5,580 nucleotides of DNA from an uncultured Thermoleophilia bacterium (GCA_903912585.1 CAIWHY010000477.1:1-5580), one strand, 5' to 3'; numbered from the stretch's first letter, positions 1 through 5,580 are shown. Notes: a model not told the origin generated them from the letters alone. Numbers and translations: made by a program.

Positions 1-1
1 C

Positions 2-1063
2 GTGAGGCTGGGCGATGCGCTGTCCGAGGTCGACGCGGTGTGGCCGTCGCCGCAGGCCTGCGACGTCGACCCGTACATGCTGCCCATCCGCTTCGCGGAA
101 ATCTCGATCCGCAACACCAGCAAGCACATCCAGGACGAGATCCGCGAGCCGGGTCTCGTCGAGCCCGTGCTCGAGATGTACGAGGCGGCCGCCGGAGGAT
201 CGCTCAAGGAGCGGCCGTACTTCTCCGTCACCAACTGCACGATCGCGCCGCTGCAGCACGATCGCGACATGACGGAGGCGGCGCTCAAGCTCATCAAGCG
301 CGGCGTGCCGGTCTTCATCCTGCCGATGCCGCAGGCCGGCACGACGGGCCCGATGACGCTCGCCGGCACCTGCATCGTCAACATGGCCGAACTGCTCTCC
401 GCCGTGGTGCTCTTCCAGCTCGCCGAGCCGGGCTGTGCCCTCATCTCGGGCGTCGGCTCGGCCGTGGCCGAGATGCGCACCGGCGGATACATCGCCGCCG
501 GGCCGGAGATCGGGCTCATCAACCTGACGTGCCTCGAGATGAGCAAGTACTACGGCATGCTCACGCAGGCGACGGGGATCTCGGCTGACGCCAAGGCGCC
601 GAACTTCCAGGCCGGCTCCGAGGGCGGCATGACCGGCCTCTGCGCGGCGCTCGCCGGTGCCGACTCCCTCATCGCGACCGGCGCGTTCGACGGCGTTCAG
701 ACTGAGAGCCTCGCCAAAGCGGTGCTCGACAACGACCAGCTCGGCGCCTTGCGGCGCTACGTGCGTGAGACCGTGATCGACGACAGCACGGCGCTCATGG
801 ACGACATCCGTGCGGTCGGCATCGGCGGGCACTACCTGGCACGCAAGAGCACGCGGCAGCACTCCCGCACCGAGATCTGGCGGCCGCAGGTGTTCCAGCG
901 CGGCTCGTTCGAGGAGCATCAGGCTCCCGGCCGCTCGCTCCTGGAGGAGGCGGTGGCGCGCGCTCACGAGCTCCTGGCGAGCCACGAGGTCGCGCCGCTC
1001 TCCGACGACGCTGAGCGCACCATCGACGCCGTCGTCGCGCGCCACGAGGCGGCGCGCGTCTGA
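2..1063 (+). CDS. MttB-superfamily (non-pyrrolysine) methylamine/betaine methyltransferase, 5'-partial
   Basis: This is the C-terminal three quarters of a trimethylamine methyltransferase (MttB, COG5598) family protein; the start lies before the window. Its first visible codon aligns with residue 122 of the complete paralog at 1282-2733, so about 121 residues are missing and the GTG at position 2 is internal. The alignment runs without a gap until a one-residue deletion near residue 290. Shared blocks, in visible-residue numbering, are CTIAPLQH (79-86), ILPMPQAGTTGPM (106-118), GTC..NMAELLSAVVLFQLA (122-141), DAKAPNFQAGSEG (196-208) and GGHYLARKST (275-284). No TAG is in frame and the stop is TGA, so no pyrrolysine is encoded in the visible part. 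Known non-pyrrolysine members move a methyl group from a quaternary amine to a corrinoid protein in the cytoplasm; the substrate here is unknown. Around visible residues 222-230 it reads SLIATGAFD where the other two copies have MLAFGLMD, so it may differ in substrate. A 218-base gap separates it from the next gene. Confidence 0.88.
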   Translation: MRLGDALSEVDAVWPSPQACDVDPYMLPIRFAEISIRNTSKHIQDEIREPGLVEPVLEMYEAAAGGSLKERPYFSVTNCTIAPLQHDRDMTEAALKLIKRGVPVFILPMPQAGTTGPMTLAGTCIVNMAELLSAVVLFQLAEPGCALISGVGSAVAEMRTGGYIAAGPEIGLINLTCLEMSKYYGMLTQATGISADAKAPNFQAGSEGGMTGLCAALAGADSLIATGAFDGVQTESLAKAVLDNDQLGALRRYVRETVIDDSTALMDDIRAVGIGGHYLARKSTRQHSRTEIWRPQVFQRGSFEEHQAPGRSLLEEAVARAHELLASHEVAPLSDDAERTIDAVVARHEAARV

Positions 1064-1099
1064 GGCGGCGCGGGCGGCTCGCCGCATCGGGCGCCGACT

Positions 1100-1120
1100 G
1101 CGCCCATCGTGATGGCGCGC
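1100..1120 (+). terminator. weak hairpin after first methyltransferase gene
   Basis: GCGC-CCAT at 1100-1107 can pair with ATGG and GCGC at 1112-1115 and 1117-1120, with a CGTG loop and one bulged C at 1116. It lies 37 bases after the TGA stop of the first gene. Only two T follow, so a classical U-tract is absent. It may help end or stabilise the transcript, but a chance fold in GC-rich DNA is a real alternative. Confidence 0.22.
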
Positions 1121-1174
1121 TTCCGCGATGGCACGGGCGGCGCAACCGGCGCGGCTGGTTCTCTGGCCGCTGCC

Positions 1175-1204
1175 GCCGGCCGTGCGCGCTGCCGCTCGGC
1201 CGGC
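1175..1204. repeat. perfect 8-bp inverted repeat upstream of second methyltransferase
   Basis: GCCGGCCG (1175-1182) and CGGCCGGC (1197-1204) are perfect reverse complements separated by 14 bases. The right arm ends 9 bases before a candidate -10 box at 1214-1219, so the repeat covers the place where a -35 element would sit. It could be a regulator-binding site or a hairpin. The arms are pure G/C, so chance occurrence in this composition is likely enough to keep confidence low. Confidence 0.25.
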
Positions 1205-1213
1205 CGAAAGCGA

Positions 1214-1219
1214 TAGAGT
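1214..1219 (+). promoter_or_regulatory. candidate -10 box for the 1282-4644 unit
   Basis: TAGAGT fits the TANNNT form of a sigma-70/SigA-type -10 box and lies 62 bases before the GTG start at 1282, in the only sizeable gap ahead of that gene. No convincing -35 hexamer is seen 16-18 bases upstream. A similar box, TAGACT, precedes the other gene that follows a gap, iscX. This is a pattern-based guess. Confidence 0.28.
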
Positions 1220-1270
1220 GACGCGGCGCGGCCGACGCAGCCGGCGCCGCGTATCGCCCATGGAGGCAGT

Positions 1271-1278
1271 GAGGTGAG
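1271..1278 (+). promoter_or_regulatory. ribosome binding site deciding GTG start at 1282
   Basis: GAGGTGAG is a near-consensus Shine-Dalgarno sequence ending 3 bases before GTG 1282; its GAGG core is 7 bases away. The ATG at 1260 is out of frame with the gene. The start is also supported by the N-terminus, which matches that of the paralog at 3223 from the second residue. Confidence 0.65.
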
Positions 1279-1281
1279 ACC

Positions 1282-2733
1282 GTGGCGCAAGCAGCGCTGA
1301 CATACCTCTCGGAGCCCGAGCGCCAGTTCGTCCACGAGGAGACTGCGCGCGTGCTCGCCGAGGTCGGCGTCGGCTACAACACGCCCGCTGCGATCGATCT
1401 TCTGGAGGCGGCAGGCGCTCAGGTCGACCGCACCCGCCTCCGCGCCAGGCTTCCGTGGGATCTCGTAGAGCGCTGCCTCGCGACGTGCCCGCGCACCGTA
1501 CGCCTTGCGTCGCGCGAGCCCGGCAAGGACGTCGTACTCGGGGACGGCTCGCTGACCTTCTGCACCGACGGTACGGGCACCTACATGTACGACGACGTGA
1601 CCGGGGCCAGGACCGAGGGTACCGCCCACGACCTGCGCGAGGTGATGCGCCTCTTCGACGCCCTGCCCGAGGTCGACTACGCCTGGCCGTCCATCTCCGC
1701 GCGCGACCTCGACCCGCTCACGGCCGGGCTCGAGATCGAGGCGATCTCGCTCGACTGCTTTGGCAAGCACCTCCAGGACGAGGTGCGGGAGGTCGCCCAC
1801 GTGAAGCCGCTGCTTGAGATCTTCGAGGCCGTGGCCGGCGGCTCGTTGTGGGACCGGCCGATCTTCAGCACCATCGACTGCACGATCGCGCCGCTGCAGC
1901 ACGAGCGCGAGATGACCGAAGCGACGATGGAGCTCGTCAAGGCCGGCGTGCCGGTGCTTATCCTGCCGATGCCGCTCGCCGGCACGACTGCGCCGATGAC
2001 GGTGCTCGGCACCTGCGTGATCAACATGGCCGAACTGCTGAGCGCAGTCGTGCTGTTCCAGCTGGCGCAGCCCGGCTGCGGTCTCATCTCCGGCGTCGGC
2101 GCCGCCGCCGCGAACATGCGCACCGGCGACTATCTGTGCGGCACGCCCGAGGTGGGCCTCATCAACGTCATCTGCATCGAGATGAGCCACTTCTACGGTC
2201 TCCCGGTGACGGGGAGTGCGGTGACCAGCGACGCCAAGGCGAGCAACCTGCAGGCCGGCGCCGAGGGGATGCTCACCGGCCTCGCCTGCGCGCTTGCCGG
2301 CGCCGACAGCATGCTCGCCTTCGGGCTCATGGACGGCGCCGAGAACGTGAGCCTCGCGAAGATCGTCATGGACTGCGACGTCGTCGGCATGATCGAGCGC
2401 TTCGCTCGGCAGGACCCGATCGACGCCTCGACGGCGCTCGCCGCCGACATCGCGGAAGTCGGCGTCGGCGGCCACTACCTGGGGCGCCGGAGCACGCGCG
2501 AGTTCTACCGGGCCGGCGAGATCTGGCAGCCGCGCGTGCTGCAGCGCGGCCCGTTCGAGGCGTTCGCGGAGCGGCCGCTTGCGAGCGAGGCCGCGCAGCA
2601 GGCGCGCGAGATCCTGGACGCGCACGTGGTGGCGCCGCTGCCGGACGACGTCGTCCGCGAGATCGACGCGGTCATCGAGCGCTACGCGCGGGCGGTGGGC
2701 GCGCGCCGCGATCGCACGACGTGGCGGCGATGA
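1282..2733 (+). CDS. MttB-superfamily (non-pyrrolysine) methylamine/betaine methyltransferase
   Basis: A complete 483-residue protein of the MttB/COG5598 superfamily, close to the usual size of about 470-500 residues. It starts at GTG. The N-terminal part (4-35) carries YLSEPERQFVHEE and VLAEVGVGYNTP. The barrel-type core includes KHLQDEVRE (162-170), CTIAPLQH (200-207), LPMPLAGTTAPM (228-239), GTCVINMAELLSAVVLFQLA (243-262), SDAKASNLQAGAEG (316-329) and GGHYLGRRST (396-405). No TAG is in frame, so it lacks the pyrrolysine of true MttB. By family precedent (MtgB, MtpB, MtcB, MtyB) it should take a methyl group from a quaternary amine and give it to a cob(I)alamin-bearing corrinoid protein; the actual substrate cannot be read from sequence. 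No signal peptide or membrane segment is seen, so it is cytoplasmic. It leads a likely operon: its TGA overlaps the ATG of the GNAT gene. It aligns gap-free with the paralog at 3223 for about 460 residues, about 58% identical by hand count. Confidence 0.92.
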   Translation: MAQAALTYLSEPERQFVHEETARVLAEVGVGYNTPAAIDLLEAAGAQVDRTRLRARLPWDLVERCLATCPRTVRLASREPGKDVVLGDGSLTFCTDGTGTYMYDDVTGARTEGTAHDLREVMRLFDALPEVDYAWPSISARDLDPLTAGLEIEAISLDCFGKHLQDEVREVAHVKPLLEIFEAVAGGSLWDRPIFSTIDCTIAPLQHEREMTEATMELVKAGVPVLILPMPLAGTTAPMTVLGTCVINMAELLSAVVLFQLAQPGCGLISGVGAAAANMRTGDYLCGTPEVGLINVICIEMSHFYGLPVTGSAVTSDAKASNLQAGAEGMLTGLACALAGADSMLAFGLMDGAENVSLAKIVMDCDVVGMIERFARQDPIDASTALAADIAEVGVGGHYLGRRSTREFYRAGEIWQPRVLQRGPFEAFAERPLASEAAQQAREILDAHVVAPLPDDVVREIDAVIERYARAVGARRDRTTWRR

Positions 2734-3209
2734 TGGCCGGGGCGACTCCCGAAGTCACCCGCACCGACGATGTGGCCGCCATCCGCGAGCTCGCAGTCGC
2801 CTGCGGCCTGGAAGATTCAGAGGACGATGCCGAGGAGGTCGTCGCCGCGTGGGGAGCGCGGGCGGGCACGGGGCTCGTCGGAGCCATCGTTCTCGAGCGC
2901 GACGACGGACTCGACGTTGTCAACTGGCTGGCTGTGGACGCGGAGTTTCGCGGCCGGGGGCTGGCCGGCAGATTGTATGCAGAGCTCGAGCGCGAGGCGC
3001 GTCGCCGTGGCGTCCGCCGGCTGTGGGTGACGGCGAGGGCGCCTGAGTTCTTCGCCCGGCAAGGCTTCGTCCCGCTGGCGACGGGACCCGAGAGCCCGCA
3101 GCTGCTACGAGCCTGCGCGGCCTGCAGGCAGTACGGTCGGACATGCCGGCCGCAGGCGTTGCACAAGGACAGCGGCGAGTCGGGCGCCTCGCCGGGCGGA
3201 TCAAGCTGA
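2730..3209 (+). CDS. GNAT-family N-acetyltransferase with cysteine-rich C-terminus
   Basis: A 159-residue protein, normal length for a GNAT acetyltransferase, which transfers acetyl from acetyl-CoA to an amine. The acetyl-CoA-binding motif A is residues 69-80, VDAEFRGRGLAG, on the strand-loop-helix with LYAELEREARRRG following; strand 5 and the end motif are LWVTARAPEFFARQGF (98-113). The N-terminal part (7-40) looks like the usual variable substrate region. Cysteines 129, 132 and 139 form CX2CX6C followed by RPQAL, a tail I associate with some ArgA-like (COG1246) GNATs; this family link is tentative. The last 12 residues are Gly/Ser-rich. The chosen start is ATG 2730, giving an ATGA overlap with the previous stop; ATG 2733 or GTG 2721 are also in frame, and no clear Shine-Dalgarno is seen, which fits translational coupling. 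The stop is 13 bases before the next methyltransferase. The acetyl acceptor is unknown; its position suggests a substrate or product of amine metabolism, but this is inference. Confidence 0.82.
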   Translation: MMAGATPEVTRTDDVAAIRELAVACGLEDSEDDAEEVVAAWGARAGTGLVGAIVLERDDGLDVVNWLAVDAEFRGRGLAGRLYAELEREARRRGVRRLWVTARAPEFFARQGFVPLATGPESPQLLRACAACRQYGRTCRPQALHKDSGESGASPGGSS

Positions 3210-3211
3210 CC

Positions 3212-3218
3212 GGGGAGG
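3212..3218 (+). promoter_or_regulatory. ribosome binding site deciding GTG start at 3223
   Basis: GGGGAGG lies 4 bases before GTG 3223, immediately after the GNAT stop codon at 3207-3209. It supports the GTG start, which yields an N-terminus matching that of the paralog at 1282. Confidence 0.65.
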
Positions 3219-3222
3219 ACAC

Positions 3223-4644
3223 GTGGCGAGACCGAGACTGCAGTATCTGAGCGAGCCGGAGCAGCAGTTCGTGCACGAGCAGACGCTGCGCGTGTTGGCG
3301 GAGGTCGGCGTGGCGAACAACACGCCGACCCTGACGGCGCTGCTGACGGAGGCCGGCGCGGCGGTGGACGCGGAGCGCCTCACCGTCAAGCTCCCGTGGG
3401 AGCTCATCGAGAGGTGCCTCAAGACCGTGCCCGGCGAGGTCCTGCTGGCCGGGCGCGACCCTGCCTACGACTGCCGGGTGAGCGACGACGGCATGATCTA
3501 CACCAGCGACGGCGCCGCGACGTACATGATGGACGACCTCACCGGAGAGCGGCACGAGGGGACGCAGGCAGACCTCGCGCAGATGATGCGCCTCTACGAC
3601 GCCGTGCCGGAGATCGACTTCACCTGGGCGACGATCACGCCCGGCGACGTCGACCCGCGCGTCGGCAACCTCGAGATGGCGCGCATCTCGTTCGAGAACT
3701 CGCGCAAGCACCTGCAGGACGAGGTGCGGCACCCCGAACAGGCACCGGTGATGATCGAGATGCTCGAGGCGATCGCCGGCGCCTCGCTCAAGGTGCGTCC
3801 CATATGGTCGGCGACAAACTGCACCATCGCGCCGCTCCAGCATGATGCCGAGATGACCGAGGCGCACATCCTGATGGCGAAGGCCGGGTGCCCGATCTTC
3901 GTGCTGCCGATGCCGCAGATGGGCACCACGGGGCCGATGAGCGTGCTCGGCACCTGCATCCTCAACATGGCCGAACTGCTCAGCGCGGTCGTGCTGTTCC
4001 AGCTCGCGGCGCCCGGCTGCGCCATGGTCAGCGCCGTGGGCTCGGCCGTGGCGGAGATGCGCAGCGGGCTCTACCTGTCGGGGGCGCCCGAGGACGGCCT
4101 CATCAACCTGGCCTGCATCGAGATGAGCAAGTTCTACGGCCTGCGCAGCCAGGGCAGCGCCGTGAGCTGCGACGCCAAGGCGTGCGACCTGCAGGCCGGC
4201 GCCGAGGGCATGTTGACCGGCCTCGCCACGGCGCTGGCCGGGGCGGACGTGATGCTCGCCTTCGGGCTCATGGACAGCGCCCAGACGGCGAGCCTGGCCA
4301 AGACGGTGCTCGACGCAGACACGGTCAACGCCATCGAGCGCTTCCTGCGCGACGATCCGGTGGACGAGGCGCAGGCGCTGGTCGACGACATCCTCGAGGT
4401 GGGGATCGGCGGGCACTTCCTGGCGCGCAAGAGCACGCGGCGGATGTACCGTGCGGGCGCGCTGTGGCAGCCGGCATTGTGGCACCGGGCGTCGTTCGAG
4501 CACTACGTAGGGACGCCGCTGGTGAAGGACGCCTGGGACCGGGCACAGGCGCTGATCGAGACCAACGACGTGCCGCCGCTGCCGGACGACGTCCGGCGGC
4601 ACATCAGCGAGCTCATCGCGGGGTACCTGCGCGGGCGCGAGTGA
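3223..4644 (+). CDS. MttB-superfamily (non-pyrrolysine) methylamine/betaine methyltransferase
   Basis: A complete 473-residue MttB/COG5598 family protein with a GTG start. It shares the N-terminal YLSEPE.QFVHE block (8-19) and LAEVGV..NTP (25-35) with the copy at 1282, and the core blocks KHLQDEVRH (162-170), CTIAPLQH (200-207), LPMPQMGTTGPM (228-239), GTCILNMAELLSAVVLFQLA (243-262), CDAKACDLQAGAEG (316-329) and GGHFLARKST (396-405). No in-frame TAG is present and the stop is TGA, so this is a non-pyrrolysine member; the expected role is methyl transfer from a quaternary amine to a corrinoid protein. It differs from its neighbour by extra cysteines at 316 and 321, beside the conserved DAKA motif, and by a shorter C-terminus. 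It follows the GNAT gene by 13 bases, so is probably co-transcribed with it and the preceding methyltransferase. Its stop overlaps a GTG that may start the small gene at 4641. Substrate unknown. Confidence 0.92.
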   Translation: MARPRLQYLSEPEQQFVHEQTLRVLAEVGVANNTPTLTALLTEAGAAVDAERLTVKLPWELIERCLKTVPGEVLLAGRDPAYDCRVSDDGMIYTSDGAATYMMDDLTGERHEGTQADLAQMMRLYDAVPEIDFTWATITPGDVDPRVGNLEMARISFENSRKHLQDEVRHPEQAPVMIEMLEAIAGASLKVRPIWSATNCTIAPLQHDAEMTEAHILMAKAGCPIFVLPMPQMGTTGPMSVLGTCILNMAELLSAVVLFQLAAPGCAMVSAVGSAVAEMRSGLYLSGAPEDGLINLACIEMSKFYGLRSQGSAVSCDAKACDLQAGAEGMLTGLATALAGADVMLAFGLMDSAQTASLAKTVLDADTVNAIERFLRDDPVDEAQALVDDILEVGIGGHFLARKSTRRMYRAGALWQPALWHRASFEHYVGTPLVKDAWDRAQALIETNDVPPLPDDVRRHISELIAGYLRGRE

Positions 4645-4842
4645 CCGCGGAAGACCTCGTCCTCGAGCGCGTGGACGGCTGCGGCGGCGTCCTGGTCGCC
4701 GGACACGCATACGGCCTTCGCGGCCGTGCTGCGTTCCACCCTGGCGGGCGTCGAGATCGTCGGCGCCGAGGACGTCGTTGAGGGTGGGCGCCACGACTAC
4801 ACCCTATACGCGAGCCGGGTGGACGCCGCCGGTCGCGGGTAG
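4641..4842 (+). pseudogene. small unrecognised gene apparently split by a +1 frameshift
   Basis: A GTG at 4641 overlaps the TGA of the previous gene (GTGA) and opens a frame reading VTAEDLVLERVDGCGGVLVA. Further on this frame turns into an arginine-rich run typical of out-of-frame reading and stops at 4779-4781. From about 4693 the +1 frame instead reads plausibly as protein: WSPDTHTAFAAVLRSTLAGV, then EIVGAEDVVEGGRHDYTLYA and SRVDAAGRG, ending at TAG 4840-4842. Third positions in this second part are nearly all G or C and first positions favour G, as in true genes here. Joined, they would make a product of about 66 residues. I do not recognise the family. It may be a decayed gene, a single-base sequence error, or a translational frameshift; a 6-bp hairpin (4711-4727) lies in the middle, but no known slippery sequence is visible. 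A separate short gene from GTG 4726 is a weaker option. Confidence 0.42.
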
Positions 4843-4845
4843 ACT
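4840..4845 (+). promoter_or_regulatory. candidate -10 box for iscX
   Basis: TAGACT fits TANNNT and sits 25 bases before the iscX ATG, so a transcript would have a short leader containing the GAGGAGG site. The -35 region is not convincing: TGGACG at 4820-4825 resembles TTGACA at four of six positions but is only 14 bases away. The box overlaps the TAG stop of the small frame at 4641-4842. Confidence 0.3.
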
Positions 4846-4859
4846 AGGCGCACCCGGAC

Positions 4860-4866
4860 GAGGAGG
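4860..4866 (+). promoter_or_regulatory. ribosome binding site deciding the iscX start
   Basis: GAGGAGG is a near-perfect Shine-Dalgarno sequence 4 bases before ATG 4871. It fixes the start there rather than at in-frame upstream codons such as TTG 4778, which would add a low-complexity extension that is absent from the IscX family. Confidence 0.7.
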
Positions 4867-4870
4867 CGGC

Positions 4871-5068
4871 ATGGGGCTCACCTGGCAGGAACCCGCGGAC
4901 ATCGCGTGGGCGCTCATCGACGCCCACCCGGACGTCGACCCGCTCGACCTCAACTTCGTCGAGCTGCACCAGATGATCGTGGAGCTTCCCGGCTTCGACG
5001 ACGATCCCGACGAGGCGAGCGAGACCAGGCTCGAGGCCATCGTCGTCGCGTGGAGCGACAATGTCTGA
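4871..5068 (+). CDS. iscX: IscX-like iron-sulfur cluster assembly protein
   Basis: A 65-residue acidic protein matching the IscX (YfhJ) family almost end to end; the E. coli protein has 66 residues. Family features seen are MGLTW at the start, I..AL.DAHPDVDP (11-24), F..LHQMI (29-36), FDDDPDEASE (42-51) and LEAI...W (54-61). IscX binds the cysteine desulfurase IscS and ferrous iron through its acidic face and tunes the rate of cluster building, acting alongside or in place of frataxin; this is known from the enterobacterial protein. In those bacteria it closes the isc operon after ferredoxin. Here no isc gene is visible; it is instead preceded by a methyltransferase cluster and overlaps by 8 bases a LON-domain gene, so those two are likely co-translated. 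A strong Shine-Dalgarno and a candidate -10 box suggest it begins its own unit. Confidence 0.88.
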   Translation: MGLTWQEPADIAWALIDAHPDVDPLDLNFVELHQMIVELPGFDDDPDEASETRLEAIVVAWSDNV

Positions 5069-5580
5069 GGAGAACGTGATCGGTCTGTTCCCGCTCCAGC
5101 TCGTGGTCGTACCGGGTGAGGTCGTGCCGCTGCACATCTTCGAGGAGCGCTACAAGCGGCTGGTGGGCGAGACGCGCGAAGGCGGGGAGTTCGGCATCGT
5201 GCTCGCCGACGAGGACTCGCTGCGCGAGTGCGGCTGCACCGTGCGCGTCGCGGAGGTGCTCGAAGAGCACGACGACGGCCGCCTGAACATCCTCGTGGAG
5301 GGCCGCCGCCGCTTCCGCCTCGTCGAGGTGCGGGAGCCGGAAGACCCCGAGGCCGAGTATTTGAGCGGCCTCGTCGAGTACTACGAGGACGCCGAGCCGG
5401 GCGCGCCGGAGGCGCTCCGCAACGGCGTCCTCGAGGTCTTTCGCAAGATGCTCGTCCTGATGGACGTGGAGACTCCGCGGCCACCGGTCGGCGAGGGGCC
5501 GCTCTCGTTCCGGGTCGCCGCGGCGGTCGACTTCGGCGCGCCGCTCAAGCAGGAACTGCTCGAGTCGCTGAGCGAGGAGC
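5061..5580 (+). CDS. stand-alone LON substrate-binding (Lon N-terminal) domain protein, 3'-partial
   Basis: An open frame of 173 codons runs off the right edge. The start of the LON domain (PF02190, COG2802) is clear: LFPLQLVVVPGEVVPLHIFE (9-28) followed by ERYKRL, the signature seen at the start of Lon proteases and of short stand-alone proteins. Further family-like stretches are GEFGIVLAD (about 43-51), GCTVRVAEVLEEHDDGRLNI (56-75) and VEGRRRFRL (77-85), then an acidic segment and the beginning of the helical part. Stand-alone members are about 200 residues and lack the ATPase and protease domains; their role is not well established, with protein or peptide binding inferred from Lon. A full Lon cannot be excluded because the end is outside the window, but the iscX neighbour and domain style favour the short form. 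The ATG at 5061 lies inside the end of iscX (8-base overlap) with GGAG at 5052-5055; GTG 5076, after GAGGAG, is an alternative start. Confidence 0.85.
   Translation, partial: MSEENVIGLFPLQLVVVPGEVVPLHIFEERYKRLVGETREGGEFGIVLADEDSLRECGCTVRVAEVLEEHDDGRLNILVEGRRRFRLVEVREPEDPEAEYLSGLVEYYEDAEPGAPEALRNGVLEVFRKMLVLMDVETPRPPVGEGPLSFRVAAAVDFGAPLKQELLESLSEE

Noticed and set aside
382..398. 17-base identical stretch (from aacatggccgaactgct) repeated in all three methyltransferases at 382, 2024 and 3965 approximately, considered as a recombination or regulatory repeat
   Set aside because: It encodes the strongly conserved NMAELL segment at the same aligned position in each gene, and flanking codons differ, so common descent with protein-level constraint explains it.
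1112..1216. Possible 34-codon gene from ATG 1112 to TAG 1214
   Set aside because: No Shine-Dalgarno precedes it, the product is Gly/Ala/Arg low complexity, and it ends inside the candidate promoter. Nothing supports it as coding.
964..2625. 553-codon open frame on the minus strand
   Set aside because: It is antisense to two clear methyltransferase genes; its product is rich in Arg, His and Ala in the manner of a shadow frame. GC-rich third positions remove stop codons on the opposite strand. No domain is recognisable.
1282..4644. Pyrrolysine-containing MttB
   Set aside because: Both complete proteins read through without any in-frame TAG and end in TGA, and the partial copy has none in its visible part. 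These are non-pyrrolysine homologs, so the symbol mttB was not given.
2920..4794. 624-codon open frame on the minus strand
   Set aside because: Also antisense to the GNAT and third methyltransferase genes, with shadow-like composition and no recognised motif. Long antisense frames are expected with this codon usage.
4778..4870. N-terminal extension of IscX from TTG 4778
   Set aside because: IscX proteins begin with MGL.W, exactly at ATG 4871, which has a GAGGAGG site; the extension is Pro/Gly/Arg-rich and unlike the family.
1..5580. CRISPR arrays, tRNA or rRNA genes, insertion sequences
   Set aside because: No spaced direct repeats, no tRNA-like or rRNA-like sequence and no transposase or terminal inverted repeats were seen; nearly all the sequence is accounted for by the genes listed.

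Overview
The window is very GC-rich (by eye clearly above 65%), has strong G/C preference at third codon positions, and every recognisable gene reads on the + strand. Base composition and gene content (several non-pyrrolysine MttB-type methyltransferases, GTG starts, TAGANT boxes in the gaps) suggest a GC-rich bacterium, perhaps a deep-branching Actinomycetota such as Thermoleophilia. This placement is inference and no phylogenetic marker is present.

Region 1 (1-4644) is built from three tandem paralogs of the trimethylamine methyltransferase (MttB, COG5598) superfamily. The first is cut by the left edge and lacks about 121 N-terminal residues; the second (1282-2733) and third (3223-4644) are complete. 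None has an in-frame TAG, so they belong to the non-pyrrolysine branch, whose characterised members demethylate quaternary amines such as glycine betaine, proline betaine, carnitine or gamma-butyrobetaine and pass the methyl group to a corrinoid protein. Genes 2 and 3 align without a gap for about 460 residues (hand count about 58% identity). A small GNAT acetyltransferase lies between them, overlapping the stop of gene 2 (ATGA) and ending 13 bases before gene 3, so 1282-4644 looks like one transcription unit. The cognate corrinoid protein, the corrinoid:folate methyltransferase and the reductive activator are not in this window.

Region 2 (4641-4842) directly follows gene 3 and appears to hold a small gene read in two frames: a GTG start overlaps the stop of gene 3, and a +1 shift joins it to a coding-like tail ending in TAG. 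It is either a broken gene, a sequence error, or something unusual; no known family was recognised.

Region 3 (4840-5580) looks like a separate unit of cell maintenance genes: a short IscX protein (iron-sulfur cluster assembly accessory) with a strong ribosome binding site and a possible -10 box just upstream, overlapping by 8 bases a stand-alone Lon N-terminal (LON substrate-binding) domain protein that runs off the right edge.

The most interesting biology is the methyltransferase cluster with its embedded GNAT protein and the small two-frame gene. No clearly new system can be demonstrated from this window alone.
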